Shown here: piece by piece, positions 13,171 to 24,544 of the stretch
Position numbering within the stretch: position 1 is the first letter of the stretch
Layout of the letters: every line of letters begins with the position of its first letter
Source of the DNA: Erigeron canadensis
Taxonomy: Eukaryota > Streptophyta > Magnoliopsida > Asterales > Asteraceae
Reading direction: 5' to 3'
Assembly: GCF_010389155.1 (NCBI RefSeq)
Contig: NC_057768.1
Span: 40,899,633-40,963,632 of the forward strand
DNA: 64,000 bases
Position numbers and translations under genes: made by a program
Notes under the pieces: generated by a model
The model's input: only the letters and a program-made list of their open reading frames with translations
Told to the model about the DNA's origin: nothing
Databases searched by the model: none

Positions 13171-13823
13171 ATGGGTGGTATTTGCAGTTCTACAAATAAT
13201 ATAGCTGCTATTAGCTCCACTAGGAATCTCAGCTCAGGTACTACCAACAAACCAAATAAGTTTTTACTTGCATCCAAGATTTTGTGATTTTATTTCTGGG
13301 TTTTGTTTATTTGTTAATCTTTGTATGATTTCATCTCAATCTTGTTCATTTACTGTAAAAAGTCTGCATCTTTATGCCTTTTCCTGTTGAAGTTTGTACA
13401 TATGTTAATATGTTTGTAGGTTTTGTGTTTTCATTCTAACTTGTATGATCTTATCTCAATTTTGTTCATTTAATGTAAAAAGGTTGCATCTTTATGCCTT
13501 TTTCTTTTTGAATTTAGTACACATGTTTGTGGGTTTTGTGTTTTTAGTTGACTTAGCGGCCTAATTTTCTCACAAGAGGTGTTAAGTAAACATCTTGGTA
13601 ATGGCATGGGAAAGGTTCGGAAACCGTCACCAGCCCGGTTAGGCTGTGCTCATCTGAGTCAAAGACTCGCCTTTCCGGGTTACCTGAATAGGAAAAAGCT
13701 CATTGTTTACCTATTTAGTTGACTTACCCCAAAAAAATTGTAGAGTTTTATATCAATTTTGCTGATTTACTTGAATCTAATATCAGCTCAGGTACATATA
13801 GAAAGTTCAAGCTTTTTACCTTT

Positions 13824-13864
<41 letters not shown>

Positions 13865-16541
13865 AATCATAATTATTTGTGTGTTTTCTTGATTGACATT
13901 GGATAGTGTTTCAGGACTTTACCATGTATCTGTCTAGAAAACCTTCTATTGTATGTCTCAAACTTTCAAACTTACTGTTGTATGTATCGTGTGACCTGAT
14001 TTATAGGTATCCGGTAAAATTACATAAAGTTTAATGCATATTTTTCACATTTGAGTGTCTTCAGCTTTCCAAAAACCTCCTACTTTTTGTATCATAATCA
14101 GATACACCCAAGAAACTTCTTGATTTCAAGTCACATGATATATACAATAGTAAGCTCTGAGCTTTGGTACATACAGAAGAAGAGACTAGCTTGTTACCTA
14201 CAATAGAAATTCTGATTAAGTTAAATGCTTTCCAATATAGTTTTCCCAATTTAGTTAATCAATATTTTTTAGTTGCAGGGAGTTCACAAACAACCACCAC
14301 CACCACCACCACCACCACCAGTATAACTACAAGCTCATCAATATCAGTATCATCATCTTCAGGAATCAGTACTAATGCCTCGGGGAACAGCCTGTTTTCA
14401 TCAGCAGGCAGTGGTGATGATCTTGGACCTGGCGGCCAGATATTGCCTCAATCAAATCTTAAAATATATACTTTTGCTGAACTTAAATATGCGACAAAAA
14501 ACTTTCGAAATGATACCATTTTAGGGGAAGGTGGTTTTGGCAAGGTTTATAAAGGCTGGATTGATGAAAAGTTTGGCTCTAAATTCAGTGGAAGCGGTTC
14601 TGTAATTGCTGTCAAGAAGCTGAACTCTGAGAGCATGCAAGGAGTCGAAGAGTGGCAGGTAATTTGAAACTTGTACAATCTGTCATTGCATCTAAGTACA
14701 AGTTTATTTATGCGATTTGTTGACATATATTGCACGTTAGAATGTTGGTAAAGATGTACCTTTTGGGATGTTAGTGCAAGAACTATTGAGTATTTAATTG
14801 ATGGTTGTTAAAGTGCCAACTTAATAATTCAAGTTGTGGACTTGTGGGAAGCCAAATTAATAGATCAACAATGCATTTTTGTCATCATTCTGCTTTAAAA
14901 ATGTTTGTTTTTTCACCACTTAACACCTTTTAGAAATTCTTCATGATTCTTTTGTGTAGGCTGAGGTGAACTTTTTGGGAAGGCTTTCACACCCAAATCT
15001 TGTGAAACTTTTAGGATACTGTTATGAAGACACCGAGCTTCTACTTGTGTACGAATTCATGCAAAAAGGCAGCTTGGAGAACCACCTATTTGGGAGTAAG
15101 AATTCTTGTTTTAGTCAAATATAATATATCATTTTATGTTCTTGTTTATATGATTTAAATTAATGTGAATGTATTTGAACTCTGCAGGAGGATCGACCGT
15201 TCAACCCCTTTCTTGGGATATACGGCTTAAAATTGTGACAGGAGCGGCCCGGGGGCTATCATTTTTGCACACATCAGACAGAAAAGTTATTTATAGAGAC
15301 TTTAAGGCATCTAACATATTGCTCGATGGGGTAAGTTCGGCTTTCTGGGTTGTACCTCATCTGGGCATAATTGTAATTTTTTTGCTTTTGTCAAAGGGCA
15401 TTACTCTTTATGTAGAATAACAACTGATTCTGTTTTGTTGTTGCTTTTGACAGTCATATAATGCCAAGCTATCAGATTTTGGGCTGGCTAAACTGGCATC
15501 AGCTAGTCAATCGCACGTGACAACACGGGTCATGGGTACATATGGTTATGCTGCTCCAGAGTATGTTACTACAGGTAATCTTTTAGCTATTTAAGCTTCA
15601 GGGGTTAGCACATGACTAGGACCATTAAGACTAAATCGTTAAACCACAAAACCAGTTCAAACCAAAGTGAATTAGGCCACTTTTTGTTCAGCTTTGACAT
15701 TAGACAATTTTCAAATATCAGCAGATCATTTAGGTCGGCTTTGGGTTTAGGTGTTCTTTTAGAGTTTCAGACCATTCATATCAAGTTAAGTTCACGTAAA
15801 TTTACCTGGTTGTGTTTTGGAATTGAGCCAGGTTAAACCGAACCAAATTTGGCCAGTTTTTACTTGCTGAGCTTGTTCAATGTCATTTCAAAATTTAAAA
15901 TGCATATTCAGACATTCCTGTGTATACTTAACATATGTGTATTAGTATATATCATGAACCTGAGGTTAGCTAATTATGTTTCAGCTGAACCAGAAAACAC
16001 ATAAATAAACAAATTTCATGGGGTTACGTTTAATGAGGCATGGTTGATACAACCTACAAGGAGTAAACATCTAATTTGTATTTCAGGGCATTTGTATGTG
16101 AAGAGTGACGTCTATGGTTTCGGGGTTGTTTTGGTGGAGATGCTCACAGGCATGAGGGCACTTGACAATGGTCGCCCACCTAACCAACGAAATCTGGTGG
16201 ACTGGGTCAAGCCTTATTTGGCTAACCGTAGGAAGATAAAGAATATTATGGACTCACGGCTTGAAGGAAGATACCCCTCAAAAGCAGCTGGTCAAGTTGC
16301 CCAACTAGCCCTCACGTGTCTTGGACCTGAACCTAAAACACGTCCATCAATGAAGGAAGTTGTGGCAACATTAGAACGAATCCAAGATATCAAAGAAAAG
16401 CCAAAAGTACCTAGAATACACAATTCAAATCCTCACTCGCCATATCGATATGGGCAACAACAACCTTTGCATCATCGTTCGCCACTTCATGTTAAGGAAG
16501 ATGTAAACCGAGGGAGCCAAAACTCACCAAAAGGCTCATGA
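13171..16541 (+). CDS. receptor-like cytoplasmic kinase, subfamily VII (PIX13/CST-like)
   Basis: Predicted exons 13171-13237, 14279-14658, 14960-15095, 15188-15330, 15454-15574 and 16087-16541 join in frame to 433 residues with GT-AG introns throughout. The N terminus MGGICSS has Gly2 for myristoylation and Cys5 for palmitoylation, predicting plasma-membrane anchoring. A Thr/Ser-rich linker follows. The kinase domain (about residues 85-375) has the Gly-rich loop GEGGFGKV from 105, catalytic Lys135, YRDFK with Asp232 and Lys234 (Tyr in place of His, RD type), DFG at 250-252 and an activation loop ending [10 protein letters not shown]. The tail is basic and rich in His, Pro and Ser. PIX13/KIN3 and CST of Arabidopsis share the Ser/Thr linker, six-exon layout and tail style (from memory); family members relay signals from membrane receptor kinases. 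Subfamily is secure, the exact orthologue less so. Intron 1 carries a short SINE and an (AT)n tract. Confidence 0.9.
13556..13713. mobile_element. 158-bp SINE-like insertion in kinase intron 1
   Basis: A GC-richer block in an AT-rich intron, flanked by the perfect 13-bp direct repeat TTTAGTTGACTTA at 13543-13555 and 13714-13726. A target duplication of this length with no inverted ends indicates retroposition. The segment AAAGGTTCGGAAACCG is a loose match to a Pol III B box. I cannot assign a SINE family. Confidence 0.55.
13831..13861 (+). repeat. (TA)n microsatellite in kinase intron 1
   Basis: About 15 TA units in a row. Confidence 0.9.
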
Positions 16542-16746
16542 TATAATAACATTAGTATGAGTTTTATTGATTGTTGGTATTATTGTTATTACTTTATGTT
16601 TGTGGATTTAAGGTAGATAAGATGTCACATGTGTTGGTCTATTTTTGTGAAGGTTTATATTAACATTAACATTTTCTATAAATCATATAAGAGGATATAA
16701 GTTATACGAGTATTTGTCTCTATCCAAAATATTATTTTATATTAAA

Positions 16747-16775
16747 CTAGATTAAACCCATGCGATGCATGGGAC
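16747..16775 (-). mobile_element. Helitron 3' terminus (reverse orientation)
   Basis: The reverse complement reads CCCATGCATCGCATGGG, a 6-bp-stem hairpin, then TTTAAT and CTAG followed by T. This is the Helitron 3' end. The element body would extend rightward, but I could not find its 5' TC end in the AT-rich stretch to 18.3 kb. Confidence 0.5.
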
Positions 16776-18287
16776 TAACAGATAATATAACGCTCTATTT
16801 TTGAATTTTATTTTGAAAGAAAAAGAAAGGATAAGATATAAGATTAGATAAGGGAAGAAAGGATAGAGAAAAAAATTTTTCTTTCCAAATCAGGCATATT
16901 GGCCAGAAAGTTTTTGAGTGTAAAAACCATTACTTTTCCTTTCTTACACTTTCTTTACTTGTAAGAGATAAAACTCAAAAATTCAAAAAGATCAACTTTC
17001 TTACTTTTTTTTTTTTTTCTTTTAAACAAAAACTCAAGAATGCAGTGTAAATATAATCCAGAATTAATGTTAATATATAACAAATTTTCGATAAAAACAT
17101 AATAAGATTATGATATCAGTATTATATGTTATAATATGTTTAAACATAACTAATAAAATATAATATTTATAAGTAAATCATAAAAATTTTCTTTAATGAT
17201 CTATATTATATTACTCTTAAATATAATGTAAGAAATAAGCACATTTGAAAATAAATATTTTTCATTGAATTATTAAAAGACAAAGTTTAAACTATAAAAA
17301 CATCATTATACTTATAACAATGTGAACAACTCAATATGACTATGATGTATAATATTTTATAAAGAAAACTTATTTCAAAATGTAGTGATTATAGGAAGCA
17401 TTGTAAGATAATTTTCATTAAGCATTGTAAGATAATTTTCATTAATAATAGTCACATAATTAGCATATACATGTAAAACCGATTAATTAAGATAAGATAC
17501 AAAATGAATATAAATTTAAATATATAAATATATAAATATAAATTTAAATATTAAACATAATTAATAATTTATTAATTATAGATGAATATCATGTGGAATA
17601 TATTAAATATAAATATAAAATGAAAATATCTTTATCTTTGTCAAGAATATGTTTAAAAAATTAGTTACACTTATATATTGAAGCCGACTTCATTTATTGT
17701 TACGACTTTTTACTTTTTCTTTTTTCTATTAATTAATTATGATGATTAGGATAAATGATTAGGAATAATTTAAATGACATTGGATGCTAAAAATTAAGAA
17801 ATTAATGAAATAATGAAATATAATGAAAAATCCTATATGGCAAGCTCTCATAATTGACAATTAAGTAAAAACATATCATCTCTTAGTTATATAGAGAGAT
17901 AAACAAAATTTACATATTCATTTTAATTTTTAAATATGAAGGAAACAAAAAATAACATATATATAAGTCATTGTTGTTATTGTTTAAATATGAAGGAAAT
18001 TTTTTTTTTACTATCTTTATCACTATTTGTAAATTACAAGTAATAGTTCTGTACCACCCCTATGATGGAAGACAAACAGGAATACAAGTCATTGTTGTTA
18101 TTGTTTTTTGTTTTTCTTTTTTTAAACTTATGAGTATTGTATAATTCAGAATGATTTACCTAATGATTATGTATAAGATGACGATATAACAAAAAAAAAT
18201 AAAATAAAAAAAAATAATGAACTAATCATCAATACATGTATCTAAACTTTTACTTTTACACATTTTTGGACAATACTTATAACATCT

Positions 18288-18314
18288 CGCGCATCGCACA
18301 TGTAAAATACCTAG
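18288..18314 (+). mobile_element. Helitron 3' terminus (forward orientation)
   Basis: A short GC-rich palindromic segment (TCGCGCATCGCACA) is followed by TGTAAAATAC and CTAG then T. With the opposite-facing end at 16747 it suggests that 16.75-18.31 kb is mostly Helitron-derived. Nothing coding is seen there. 18315-19090 shows nothing recognisable before the GAUT promoter. Confidence 0.4.
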
Positions 18315-19090
18315 TATTGTTATATACAAGTGTGTTAGACAATTATTAGTTTATTATCAACCTCTAGCCACCTATGCTTTTGTCTTATATACTGATTTAA
18401 GTTGAAGAACTATATTTTTGAGTTCAATATACATCAGAAATTTAATATATTTTGAAAATCCATCTATTAAATATTTTTTGAAATCCATCCATCAAAAGAG
18501 CGGTCTCACTCTATACCATCGACTATGTTAGGTCCCGTTGACCATAAAACATCGAGATCTGTACGAATTAAGGTGTGCGGAATCCACCCAAATCTGTTCT
18601 TGAGGCTTTTGACAAAATCACACACATATATAATAAGAATAGGAGATAAACAATAAGAATTCCTTTGTTATTTTAGTCATATGATTACAATTCATATTGA
18701 TTACATCAAAACATGAACGAATTACCACCTATCAAAATGAATCTAATAACAATGAATAATATAGTTCTTTAGTGAGGATGAGACTCGAATCCAGATACAA
18801 TCAGATCCGAAGACACTGGAGAACCTTTCTTTAATCAAACACTTTTTAGCCTTTTCTAATCTTGATGAGGATGTTGTTTTAATCAAACCTTTCTTAACCT
18901 TTTCTTTAATCAAAATAACTTTTTTTTAGAACATAATAAGTCACGTTGATTAATCATTTTCCTTAGATCCCCAAACTAACGAACACAGGCAAAAGACTTT
19001 AACGCGTGTCATTATAGTTGAACTTAGGCAGAGAGCATTCTCTGCTGACGGAATCGGAGACACTGATTACTGCCGGCGGCAACCGCGATC

Positions 19091-19098
19091 TATATAAA
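19091..19098 (+). promoter_or_regulatory. TATA box of the GAUT3-like gene
   Basis: TATATAAA lies 78 bp upstream of the start codon at 19169, an ideal distance for a plant core promoter with a short 5' leader. Confidence 0.55.
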
Positions 19099-19168
19099 CT
19101 CCAACATTGGATCCCGTATTTTCCGTCAACGGAAACTACATATATAATATATTAAATCTCCTCCCGCC

Positions 19169-19579
19169 ATGAAAGCACTGTTCAGAAGAAAAATATTAAC
19201 AACCTCTATCCATCCTTTGATAATTATACTATTCACCTTCTCGGTAATAATCACTTTTAATCCATCAATTTTATACTTGCAATCCATAATTTTAGCAGCA
19301 CCGACATTATTCTGTTTGTAGCGCCTACATATGATTTGTGTTAACTTAATTTTAGCAGCACCGACATTAATCTGGGATTTTGTTTTGTTATAAATAATAT
19401 TTGTATGAATACTGTTATTATTTGTATGTATATTGATATTTTAAAAAAGAAGGTTTATTTTGTTTTATGTGTATAAACAAACAGGTACTCCCGAGTCGCA
19501 CTGGAGCAGACCGTTTTGGTTCTTTAACATTGTAAGATTTGTTATTGTTATTGAAGATGATGATTTATGCTTTGTTGTT

Positions 19580-19621
<42 letters not shown>

Positions 19622-20993
19622 CTCACTTAATATGTTACCTTTGTTGTTGTATCAGTAGTAATAATCACTATTAATTGGTTCACTAGGATATACTTATAAC
19701 TTGATCATGCTTCTTTTTCTGCTCTTCCAGTCAAAGAGAGATTAATGGACGTTTTCCCTTGTTCGACTGTCCCCAATGTAGTTTGGATAAGAACAAGGTA
19801 CCATCCTCGCCTTTTATCTTCTTTACGAAATGAAAAACAAACGAATTATGTTTCACTATAGTAAGTACTGCATTTTGATGGGACGGAGGGATTATTATAA
19901 ATATGATAAATTGGACCAGATTGTATTGTTTGTTATACTGTGTATCTATTAATTGGTTTGTATACATTATCAATTTCTTGTCTTAGCTAAAAGTTGAAAA
20001 AGCCGATAGTCCTTTTGTATCTGAACGGAAGTTTTTGCAACCACTGAATGACATTTTGAACGTGCAGGAACAAGTGCACACAAAATCTATGGAAGTTGGG
20101 AACCATCAAGTTGAAAAGGTAACCCATCCATTTTCAGTTATATTAAAGGTGCTCATCAATGATGATGCCACGGTCTTTGTAATCCACTGCAGGATATTGA
20201 CATAATAGTGACATACACAGACACGTCTGGTGCCATACGAATTAGGACTGTCAAGTCCAAAGATTTGTCTGCTTCATGGGTCTGGAAAAGCCCTATTGAT
20301 GACAATCAACGCAAAGAGGAGGACCCCAAGGTATAATACACTAGTCATCCTATACAAGTACACCCTTCATTTCCTGTCAAAGGCAGAGGTATGGGGGGTT
20401 GAGTTGTAGACAGACGTACTCTATACCCAAGGGTAGAGACTGCTTCCACAAAGACTCCTAGTAAAAGTGTGTGGCATAATTACGAGTGTCAATGAAATGT
20501 GACATAAGAAAGAAAAATCACATTTCTTATAAGAAATCTTTAGTCGTTCATTATTGATAGTTATTTTCGACACATGTGGAAAATAGTTTATAGACGAAGT
20601 AGTCACTCTTGAGTGACACTTGCCCAGTAATTGTCTTCCCTTCTTCAGAAGAAGCAATTTTGATTAATATTGGTATTCCCAGTAATTGTATCCTTTGCTT
20701 TTGATAACCCAGTCACTGGAATATCAGCCTGAAATGAGAGTTGAGGACAACAACAAGCATTCTGCCCAAGAACATGCAGATATAAACGGACAGCCACACA
20801 AAATGCCGTCTCCAGTGCATCCATTAAAGCTCAGACGTCGGGTAATTCGCCGTTTATATTTCTGATAGTGTTCTAGATGTGCCAATAAGGGTCGCTTGGG
20901 TGACGGGTAATTTTCTGTATGGGTCAAAATGGGCCGTGTTCTGGTCAAGACTGACCCACACACCATTTTTTTCTTGAACACTCTTCATAATTA

Positions 20994-21024
<31 letters not shown>

Positions 21025-24000
21025 ATTATTAAATAGGTATATTGTTACATTGATGATATTATTTATAAAAGAAAGCGATTCAGAGAATTTATCATTGAGA
21101 AGTTTAGTGGGGTGATTTTTAACTTGGTTCAACCAGTTCTCATTTGCGCTAATGTTTCAAAAAGTTCACCCTTTTGACTCGTTAGTCATATTGACCCATT
21201 TATCTACTACGTAGTTTAATTTCCTCATCTAGGGTGTTCAATTATTTTGTGATCCTTATTAATACTAGATCTGTGTGTACACACTGTGGGGTTCAGATGA
21301 TGACGTTAAACCATTTTAAGGAATTTATATCTTGATGTGTTATGATACTCTAGATGAGTACATTTATCTAGAAATATAGTTGGCATATAGTTTTGTTACT
21401 TTTATAATGTACATGAAGGTAATGTGAGCTCAATACGGTAAATTGCATTAAATAATTAGATGTGAATATATTCTCGAATTTAGTGAGAAAGGTTTGTTCG
21501 TTAAGTTCGTTGTTTTATTATATACACAGTTAGCGTAAGTAGATTCTAAAACGATAGATGGTTATGTTGTTTCTTTTTTTGAAAGAAAAGGGGTTTCTAT
21601 TTTCTGCAGTTAACTCTTGATTTTATATAAACTTGAAGTTATAATACACATGTTTTACTTGATTGGGGAGATTTTTAGTTAATTAATATCATATTATTAT
21701 TGGTTACCAAATTGCTAAGATTTTTAAGTCAGATTATCGAAAAGGTTTAGTTAATATCAAGATTATCTGTTTGATTTTGTGTGTATCTAAGTTTAATTGA
21801 AAATCAGTGAGATTTGTCTAAATTGGATATTAGCACATCTTTCTGCTGGTAAATAGAAAGCCTTTTTTAAGTTTCCTTATCCTTATTATACTATTAACAT
21901 GATTTTCCTCGTGTAGGCCCTACGCCAAGAAAGGAGGGATCGTCGAACTGCAGAACTGATCCAAGTAGGCCAAAAGAGGGAGGCTCAGATGCAAGAAGCT
22001 GCCATTGAGCGTTCTAAAACTTTTGATACCAGTATCAGGGCTAGATACAGTATTTGGAGAAAAGAATATGAAAATCCGAATTCTGATTCTACTGTAAAAC
22101 TGATGCGTGATCAAATTATAATGGCAAAAGCGTATGCAAGTATTGCTAAAGCCAAAAATGAGAAAGCTATATATGATTCTCTAATTGAGCATTCTAAAAG
22201 AAGCCAGCAGGCAATAGAAAAAGCAACTTTTGATAGTGAACTTGGCCCAAGGTATCGTTTATAAAGTCTCCCTGAACCTTTCACCCGAGGTTCTCCTGTA
22301 AAGCTATACTAGAGGTGGCATGACAGGCAATTTTGGTAATTAATTCATGTCAAATTGGTTGGGTTTATATCGGTTGACTCACAAAGCAAAAATTCATTTG
22401 CTCATTTTTTATTTTTACCTTAATAAATGCATTAATAATGATTACAAAAACAACACTTTACAACAAGAGTCTATATATGTAAAACAGTTAAGGGGGTTAG
22501 ATCAATACAAATAGATGTTGGGCTACTTTGTGTTGTTTGACCCAATTTCTTGATGCAATTTTTCTATTTGACCCAATGAAGCACAATCTAAATCGATCAT
22601 TCACAAGTAAAATTAGTCGAAGTTGCCACCTCTAACTTGTCATGTTGGCTCTTGTTTCTTATTTGACTTTTGTTTCTCCTCCAACAGTGCAGTTGATCGG
22701 GCTAAAGAAATGGGTCATATTTTGTCCTTGGCGAAGGACCAGTTTTATGACTGTATTGTAATGGCAAGAAAGTTAAGGGTTATGCTTCAGTCTAGAGAAG
22801 CAAATGTTGAAGAAGTCAAGAAAAAGAGTGCATCCTTAACACAACTAGCTGCTAAAACCATTCCTCAGCCTTTGCATTGCCTTCCTTTAGTTCTGACAAC
22901 AGATTATTTCTTGCTGGATGATCAAAAGCAAAAGTTTCCAATTAGCAGGAATCTTGAAGATCCTTCATTATACCATTATGCTATATTTTCAGACAATGTT
23001 CTGGCAACATCAGTAGTTGTGAACTCAACAGTTCTGCATGCAAAAAATCCTCAGAAGCATGTGTTCCATATTGTAACAGACAAACTGAACTTTGCAGCTA
23101 TGAAGATGTGGTTTCTTGTCAACCGTCCAGAAGGGTCTACAATTCAAGTTCAAAATGTGGATGATTTCTCATGGCTGAATGCATCTTATTGTCCCGTTCT
23201 TCGCCAGCTGGAATCATCTCGAATGAGAGAATATTATTTTAAAGCCCATCAAGCATCAACTCTAACAGCTGGATCGGATAATCTTAAATATAGGAACCCA
23301 AAATATTTATCCATGTTGAATCATTTAAGGTTTTACCTTCCTGAAGTGTACCCGAAACTGGAAAAAATATTGTTTCTTGATGATGATATTGTAGTTCAGA
23401 AGGATTTGACACCTTTGTGGAGTGTTGATCTGCAAGGGATGGTAAATGGTGCTGTAGAGACGTGCAAGGAGAGTTTCCATCGCTTCGATAAGTATTTAAA
23501 TTTTTCTAACCCAAAAATTTCTGATAACTTCGATCCAGAAGCGTGTGGTTGGGCATTTGGTATGAATATGTTTGATCTGAAGGAATGGAAGAAACGTGAC
23601 ATTACGGGGATATATCATGGCTGGCAAAATATGGTAATCCACCAACTTTTATACTTGTGCTTTATTGCTTAAATGGTAATTTCTAAAAGCAAGTCAGGTG
23701 AGTTAAGTAACTGGCCCAAGGGGTAATTTTCCAATATGTGTTGAAAACTTGAAATTTAAGTTGGGTTGGGTCAGGGATGAACACTATTGTTCATCCTTTA
23801 TCTTATTTAGAGATATTTAGTATCGTAATAATTACAAAAAGAATAGTATCACAATAGTATCCTGAATCATTGAATTGACCTATTTAGGAGGTTTATGCAT
23901 TCGAAATAGACTTTGAGCAACTATCAAGTCATTTGACCCGTCTGCTTTTACCTTGTTTTGACTTGCCTTGTTTGATGAAACACGATCCAAATTGGCCAAG

Positions 24001-24375
24001 TCTATTGTTATTTCCTTTTCATCTTGATAGCGCTACTCACTTAAGTAGTTCATTACTATTTTGACTCATTTGTTTTGTTCTTGGCAGAATGAGGAGAGAA
24101 CTCTATGGAAGCTTGGGACGTTGCCACCTGGACTGATAACTTTCTATAACCTGACCCATCCACTGGAACGGAGCTGGCACGTATTGGGACTTGGATATGA
24201 TCCAGCCCTTAATCAAACTGAAATAGAAAATGCAGCTGTTGTGCATTACAATGGGAATTATAAACCCTGGTTAGACCTCGCTATTGTGAAGTACAGGTCG
24301 TATTGGTCAAGATATGTGAAGTTTGATAATTCATATCTACAACTTTGTAACATTAATAGCTTCATGTTATCATGA
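19169..24375 (+). CDS. GAUT3-like: galacturonosyltransferase, GAUT3-type (GT8)
   Basis: Nine exons join in frame to 718 residues: 19169-19243, 19485-19531, 19731-19797, 19987-20118, 20193-20330, 20713-20841, 21917-22251, 22688-23633 and 24088-24375. The first about 27 residues are basic then hydrophobic, a type II signal anchor for the Golgi. A charged, coiled stem follows, with RYSIWRKEYENPNSDSTVKL and DRAKEMGHIL-like segments of the GAUT3 branch. The GT8 domain starts near HCLPLVLTTDYF. It contains LDDDIVVQ with metal/UDP-binding Asp residues 539-541, HFRFYLPE-type core (here NHLRFYLPEVYPK), CGWAFGMN, LGTLPPGLITFY and HYNGNYKPW near the C terminus. The family transfers galacturonic acid from UDP-GalA to homogalacturonan of pectin (established for GAUT1 and GAUT4; catalytic activity of GAUT3 itself less certain). 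All key motifs are intact. The N-terminal small exons 2 and 3 are the least certain part. Confidence 0.9.
19588..19618 (+). repeat. (TA)n microsatellite in GAUT intron 2
   Basis: About 15 TA units between exons 2 and 3. Confidence 0.85.
20395..20460 (-). mobile_element. Au-like SINE fragment in GAUT intron 5
   Basis: GTTGTAGACAG...CCAAGGGTAGAGACTGCTTCC on the plus strand matches, reversed, the 3' block of the Au-like SINE at 58.5 kb. Head and target duplication are absent. Confidence 0.45.
20994..21021 (+). repeat. poly-C tract of about 28 bases in GAUT intron 6
   Basis: An uninterrupted run of C on the plus strand, unusual in such AT-rich DNA. Exact length may be affected by sequencing. 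Confidence 0.85.
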
Positions 24376-24544
24376 TATTCATGTCACAAACTGTAATAGA
24401 GATATGGCCGTAAAAAACGCCATTTCCCTTCTTTGTATACAAACTGCTGGTCACAAAGTTAGTTTAGTATGAGCATCATACTACATATATATTTACATAA
24501 TTTGCAAAGTGTCTGTCCGTCATTCAATTGTATTCAATATATAT

